NCBI RefSeq assembly: GCF_001639145.1
Contig: NZ_LROY01000002.1
Coordinates: 2,140,501 to 2,204,500, forward strand
Reading direction: 5' to 3'
DNA from: Microbulbifer sp. Q7
Lineage (GTDB): Bacteria; Pseudomonadota; Gammaproteobacteria; Pseudomonadales; Cellvibrionaceae
DNA length: 64,000 nucleotides
In this document: positions 60,357 to 64,000 of the stretch, piece after piece
Position numbering within the stretch: position 1 is the first letter of the stretch
Layout: every line of letters begins with the position of its first letter
Program-made: the position numbers and the translations under genes
Notes under the pieces: generated by a model
Seen by the model: only the letters and a program-made list of their open reading frames with translations
Databases searched by the model: none
What the model was told of the DNA's origin: nothing

Positions 60357-61898
60357 ATGTCGTCACAACCACAACAAAACAGCGATGGCTTCTTTGGTCA
60401 TCCCAAGGGGCTCTCCACCCTATTCTTCACCGAGATGTGGGAGCGGATGAGTTACTACGGTATGCGCGCCCTGCTGGTCCTGTTCATGACCGCCAGCCTG
60501 CAGCAGGAAGGCCTCGCCTTCACCGTTGCCGCCGCTACCGCTATCTACGGCCTTTACACCGGTGCGGTGTACTTCCTGGGACTCCCGGGTGGCTGGATTG
60601 CCGACCGCCTGCTGGGCGGCCAGCGTACCGTCTGGTACGGCGGTATCATCATCATGTGCGGCCATATCGTGCTCGCCATCCCCAGCGACCATACCTTCTT
60701 TATTGGTCTGATCCTGGTCGCCACCGGCACCGGTCTGCTCAAACCCAATATTAGTGCTCTGGTTGGCCACCTGTACGCGGACAACGATGTGCGCCGCGAC
60801 AGTGGTTACGCCCTGTACTACATGGGTATCAATATCGGTTCCGTGCTCGGCTACATGATCTGTGGCTACTTCGGTGAGAAGGTGGGCTGGCACTGGGGCT
60901 TCGGCGCCGCTGCAATCGGTATGGCTATTGGCCTGATCCAGTACCGCAAGACCATCGGCAACCTGGGCGACGCCAGCCTCAAGCCTGAGCACCCCATGAC
61001 ACCGGCGGGTGAAAAGAAAGCCTGGGGAGTTATCTGGGCGGTTGTCGGCGCCGTAGTAGTGATTACGGCTCTCACCATGAGTGGCGTGATTACCTTCGAC
61101 CCGGTCGCAGTGGCTACCAAGGTCGCTATCTTCTTTACCGCAATCTTTTTCATCTACTACGCCTATATCTACTTCGGCGGCAAGCTGAGCCAGGCCGAAA
61201 AGAAACGGATGTGGGCACTGTTCCTTGTGTGTGTCGCCTCCGCGTGTTTCTGGTCTGGCTTCGAGCAGGCGGGCTCCTCCCTGAACCTGTTTGTCCGCGA
61301 TTTTACCGATCGCACAATGGGCTCCTTTGAGATTCCGGCGTCCTGGTTCCAGAATTTGAACCCGATGTTCATCATCATCCTGTCGCCCTTCTTCGCCGCC
61401 CTGTGGATCAACCTGGGCAAGCGCATGATCACGCCCTCCTACAGCATGAAATGCGCGATCGGCTTGATCATCATGGCCACCGGCTTTATCGTGATGTTCT
61501 TCGCCGCCCAGCAGGCGGCACAGGGCCTCGAAGTTGCACCGATGTGGCTGGTGACCACTTACTTCCTGCACACCGTGGGTGAACTGTGCCTGAGCCCGGT
61601 GGCCCTGAGCGCGGTAAGCAAGCTGTCGCCGCGTCGCTTTGCCGGCCAGATGATGGGTGTGTTTGTACTCACCTACTCCATCGGCAATGTTATTGCCGGT
61701 CTGCTGGCGGGTAATTTTGATCCGGACAACATCTCCACCCTCCCGAACCTGTACCTGCAGATCGCCATCTTCAGTATTGGTATCGGTGCGGTGATCGCGC
61801 TGATCAGCCTCAAGTCCAAGTCCTGGGAGGGCCAGGGTTTGGATCACATCGAGGCGGTTGAGCCGGCAGAGGCAACGGCCAAAACCGTCAACCCCTAA
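60357..61898 (+). CDS. POT/PTR-family proton-coupled peptide transporter
   Basis: 513 residues with about 14 membrane helices. Signature FFTEMWERMSYYGMRALLVLF (ExxERxxYY) is in helix 1 and DNDVRRDSGYALYYMGINIGSVLGY in the second motif. It imports di- and tripeptides. It is paralogous to the transporter at 29 kb but clearly diverged. I chose the ATG giving MSSQPQQNSDGFFGHPKGLS; the reading frame remains open far upstream, over the divergent lipoprotein gene, but that part is antisense to it. It may pass on peptides taken in by neighbouring receptors. Confidence 0.92.
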   Translation: MSSQPQQNSDGFFGHPKGLSTLFFTEMWERMSYYGMRALLVLFMTASLQQEGLAFTVAAATAIYGLYTGAVYFLGLPGGWIADRLLGGQRTVWYGGIIIMCGHIVLAIPSDHTFFIGLILVATGTGLLKPNISALVGHLYADNDVRRDSGYALYYMGINIGSVLGYMICGYFGEKVGWHWGFGAAAIGMAIGLIQYRKTIGNLGDASLKPEHPMTPAGEKKAWGVIWAVVGAVVVITALTMSGVITFDPVAVATKVAIFFTAIFFIYYAYIYFGGKLSQAEKKRMWALFLVCVASACFWSGFEQAGSSLNLFVRDFTDRTMGSFEIPASWFQNLNPMFIIILSPFFAALWINLGKRMITPSYSMKCAIGLIIMATGFIVMFFAAQQAAQGLEVAPMWLVTTYFLHTVGELCLSPVALSAVSKLSPRRFAGQMMGVFVLTYSIGNVIAGLLAGNFDPDNISTLPNLYLQIAIFSIGIGAVIALISLKSKSWEGQGLDHIEAVEPAEATAKTVNP

Positions 61899-61915
61899 CC
61901 TGATCTGCTCAAATC

Positions 61916-61954
61916 AAAAAAAAGGCCGCACTGGTAACCAGTGCGGCCTTTTTT
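61916..61954 (+). terminator. Rho-independent terminator after the POT gene
   Basis: 11-bp stem GGCCGCACTGG/CCAGTGCGGCC with TAA loop, with A and T runs on the two sides. Confidence 0.95.
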
Positions 61955-62098
61955 AATGCTTCTCATTGCAAATTCTGAATTAAAAGAATTGGTCTCAGCA
62001 AAAGACCAAACAGACCAGTATTGCCAATAAAGACTATCCATCAGCAATTCCAGTCTTCTTTCGGCTAAAAATCGCGCTCAAGCCACAAAAATATTTCA

Positions 62099-62164
62099 TT
62101 TTTTGAGGGAGCACTCTATTCCATCGTCATAGATCTTGTTGGGAGGCATACCCTTTGGGGGGGG
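62099..62164 (+). promoter_or_regulatory. Leader motif of receptor gene 5, shared with receptor gene 3
   Basis: TTTTTTGAGGGA, GTTGGGA and CTTTGGGGG appear in the same order and spacing as upstream of the receptor gene at 48853. In addition, TTGGTCT/AGACCAA (61989-62009) forms an inverted repeat further upstream. No gene is supported in 61955-62237. Confidence 0.55.
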
Positions 62165-62237
62165 TGCCATCACACACGGGAGGTAGACTCTCCCAGTCTT
62201 GCCTGAGACGGCAATCAAATAAAAAAGAGGATCAACG

Positions 62238-64000
62238 ATGAATAAGAATCTCCTTGCTCTGGCGGTCAAGAGTGCTCTAGGCCTTACTGCTGCAGTGATG
62301 CTGACTCCAGCGATAGCTCAAGAGAACACGCAAGCAATCGAGGCAGGTGATGTCGAAGAGGTGGTTGTCACCGGTTCGCGCATCAAGCGACTCGACCCGG
62401 AGCTGTCTGTCCCGGTACAGGTGTTCAACAACGACTACATCAAGAACTCCGGCGCCTCCAACATCCAGGATTTCCTGTTTACGTCGAATTTCGCCGGTCC
62501 ATCGCTCTTCAATGAAAATGCCACCCTGAGCCAGACTGCCGGTACTGCTAACTTCGACAGCCGCGGCTTCGGCGATGACTACGTTCTGGTGCTGCTCAAC
62601 GGACGCCGTCTCCCGGCCGACCCCCTGGGCGGTGACAATGCCACTAACCTGAACCTGATTCCCATCGCGGCTGTTGAGCGTATTGAATACCTGTCCACTG
62701 GCGCCTCTGCAATTTACGGTGCCGACGCGGTGCAGGGTGTTGTCAACGTAATTACCAAATCTAATTTCGAGGGTTTCAACCTCGACATGCGCACCGAAGC
62801 CATGGCCGATGGTGATGGCACCAAGCACAACTTTGGCTTTTCCGGTGGTATTTCCAGCGACAAAGGTTGGCTGATGGCCTCGATTGACTATCAGACCCAA
62901 GAATCCGTCATGGCTGATGGCCTGCCGCTGATCGGCTCCGCCATTTCTCCGACCGGCATCGATGGCCGCAGCCCCACCGGCTTGCCTGGCACCTACCTCG
63001 ATTTTGGTAACGATATATCTTACCCGGCCGCTGACTGCCCCGAAGGCAGCAAGCGGGACCCGCTGTACACTACGGCTGGCCAAGATTGCTCCTTCGACTT
63101 CGCCAAGCTGTATGAGGCTATCCCGGCGCAAGACCGCTTCAATTTCCTCACCACTGGTGAGATCAAGCTCAGTGACAGCATCACTGGCTATGGTGAATTC
63201 CGCTTCAGCCGCAACTTCACCGAAGTGCGCAATGGTGCAGCACCGGCTTTCTTTAACATCACCGGAGCCGAGTCTCTGGCTAATGTTGATGCCGAGCTAG
63301 GCAGCGATCTGGCGAACTCTTCCACAGTGTTCATCCTGCGCCGTTTCGTCGATGCCGGCCCGCGTGCAACTGATAACACAAATACTGCCTTTTCTTCTGT
63401 ATTTGGTACCCGTGTCGACCTTGGTGCCGGCCACGAGTTGGACGTGAGCTTCCAGACTGTTGAATCAGAGATGAACCGTATCGGTGTAGGTGGTCAATTG
63501 TCCACAAGTCGAGTAGAAGAAGCCGTCGCCGACGGCGTTTTCGACCCGACCCAAACTTACGACCCAGCTTTCTTTGCAGAAAATGGCATGTCCATTTCTA
63601 CCCAGCGCCAGGCGGTGGGCACGGAAAATACCCTTGCGGCCAACCTGTCCGGTGAAATACCCGTAACAGTCGGTCAGTCCGAAATCGGCTACGCTCTGGG
63701 CGCCCGCTACAAGGAAGACTCTTTCGATGACCGTGCAGACGCACTGTCTACCGAAGGCGATGTTGCCGGTGGTGCTAGCTCCAACGGTAACGGCTCCCGT
63801 GAGAACACCTCGGTATACGGCGAGATCGCCTTGAACCCGATTCAGGACCTGGAAATTTCCCTGGCAGCCCGTTACGACGACTATACGTGGCAAGGCCTGG
63901 GCACCAGCTCTGGTGACGATGCCACCACTGCCCATCTCGCGGTCTCTTACCGCCCCGTGGACAGCCTGCTGGTTCGCGCCTCCGCTGGCACCGGCTTCAA
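62238..64000 (+). CDS. TonB-dependent receptor, partial (right edge)
   Basis: 587 codons are visible before the edge. The ATG follows GAGGATC. Signal peptide MNKNLLALAVKSALGLTAAV ends near AIAQ, TonB box EEVVVTG at 40-46, plug with FDSRGFGDDYVLVLLNGRRL and GASAIYGADAVQGVVNVIT, then barrel strands up to RASAGTGFK, where the sequence stops. DNA and protein N-terminus resemble receptor 3 (MRKNLLSVAV / MNKNLLALAV). No STN domain is present. Confidence 0.92.
   Translation, partial: MNKNLLALAVKSALGLTAAVMLTPAIAQENTQAIEAGDVEEVVVTGSRIKRLDPELSVPVQVFNNDYIKNSGASNIQDFLFTSNFAGPSLFNENATLSQTAGTANFDSRGFGDDYVLVLLNGRRLPADPLGGDNATNLNLIPIAAVERIEYLSTGASAIYGADAVQGVVNVITKSNFEGFNLDMRTEAMADGDGTKHNFGFSGGISSDKGWLMASIDYQTQESVMADGLPLIGSAISPTGIDGRSPTGLPGTYLDFGNDISYPAADCPEGSKRDPLYTTAGQDCSFDFAKLYEAIPAQDRFNFLTTGEIKLSDSITGYGEFRFSRNFTEVRNGAAPAFFNITGAESLANVDAELGSDLANSSTVFILRRFVDAGPRATDNTNTAFSSVFGTRVDLGAGHELDVSFQTVESEMNRIGVGGQLSTSRVEEAVADGVFDPTQTYDPAFFAENGMSISTQRQAVGTENTLAANLSGEIPVTVGQSEIGYALGARYKEDSFDDRADALSTEGDVAGGASSNGNGSRENTSVYGEIALNPIQDLEISLAARYDDYTWQGLGTSSGDDATTAHLAVSYRPVDSLLVRASAGTGF

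Noticed and set aside
60420..61847. A 475-codon open frame antisense to the POT transporter gene
   Set aside because: The plus-strand frame has all family motifs and membrane helices; the antisense product is low-complexity His/Gln/Asp-rich and without similarity.

Overview
The window reads as chromosomal DNA of a GC-rich, aerobic marine-type gammaproteobacterium. The gene order dnaX-ybaB-recR-rnd-ycgL-ycgN, the MoxR/CoxE pair, the many TonB-dependent receptors and the bufferin operon all fit the Cellvibrionales (for example Microbulbifer). That assignment is an inference from gene content; no 16S rRNA gene is present. I see no phage, insertion sequence or CRISPR array.

Region by region. (1) 0-5.2 kb, minus strand: an ABC-type (group 2 capsule) polysaccharide export operon kpsM-kpsT-kpsE-kpsD followed by rmlA, which runs off the left edge. 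(2) 5.2-8.6 kb: duplicated terminator sequence, tRNA-Ala(GGC) with a strong promoter, galU and gltX. galU and rmlA both supply nucleotide sugars to surface polysaccharide. (3) 8.9-14.3 kb: a chaperone-usher pilus locus, with subunit, usher and tip-like protein on the plus strand facing a chaperone and a small secreted protein on the minus strand. (4) 14.5-19.0 kb: a degenerate glycerophosphodiesterase overlapping a short GlpD-like dehydrogenase, then dusA, transaldolase and a TerB-like protein. (5) 19.0-22.3 kb: a STAS-domain protein and a receiver/PP2C phosphatase that look like a partner-switching pair, then an MlaA homologue. (6) 22.4-24.7 kb: a complete bufferin (HvfABC-type) copper-binding RiPP operon whose precursor has eight EGKCG motifs. 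(7) 24.9-35.2 kb: hrpA, a POT peptide transporter, CoxE/MoxR, a three-helix membrane protein with a winged helix, and three large related inverted-repeat hairpins. (8) 35-40 kb: the dnaX operon. dnaX carries an in-frame A AAA AAG slippery heptamer with a -1 frame stop three codons later and a downstream stem-loop, so programmed frameshifting to a gamma subunit is likely.

(9) 40.2-64 kb: an envelope-uptake island. An ECF sigma factor, a FecR-type regulator and a FecA-type receptor with an STN domain form a surface-signalling set. Four more TonB-dependent receptors follow, the last cut by the right edge. Between them lie a TPR-sulfotransferase, a small lipoprotein, a methyltransferase (the three form a visibly AT-richer block), MarC, a TPR/transglutaminase-like lipoprotein and a second POT transporter. 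Receptors plus peptide transporters suggest uptake of oligopeptides or siderophore-like compounds, but no substrate can be read from the sequence.

The most notable observations are the bufferin operon, the dnaX recoding site, the hairpin repeat family, the split pilus locus, the degenerate GDPD-GlpD overlap, and a leader motif shared by two receptor genes.
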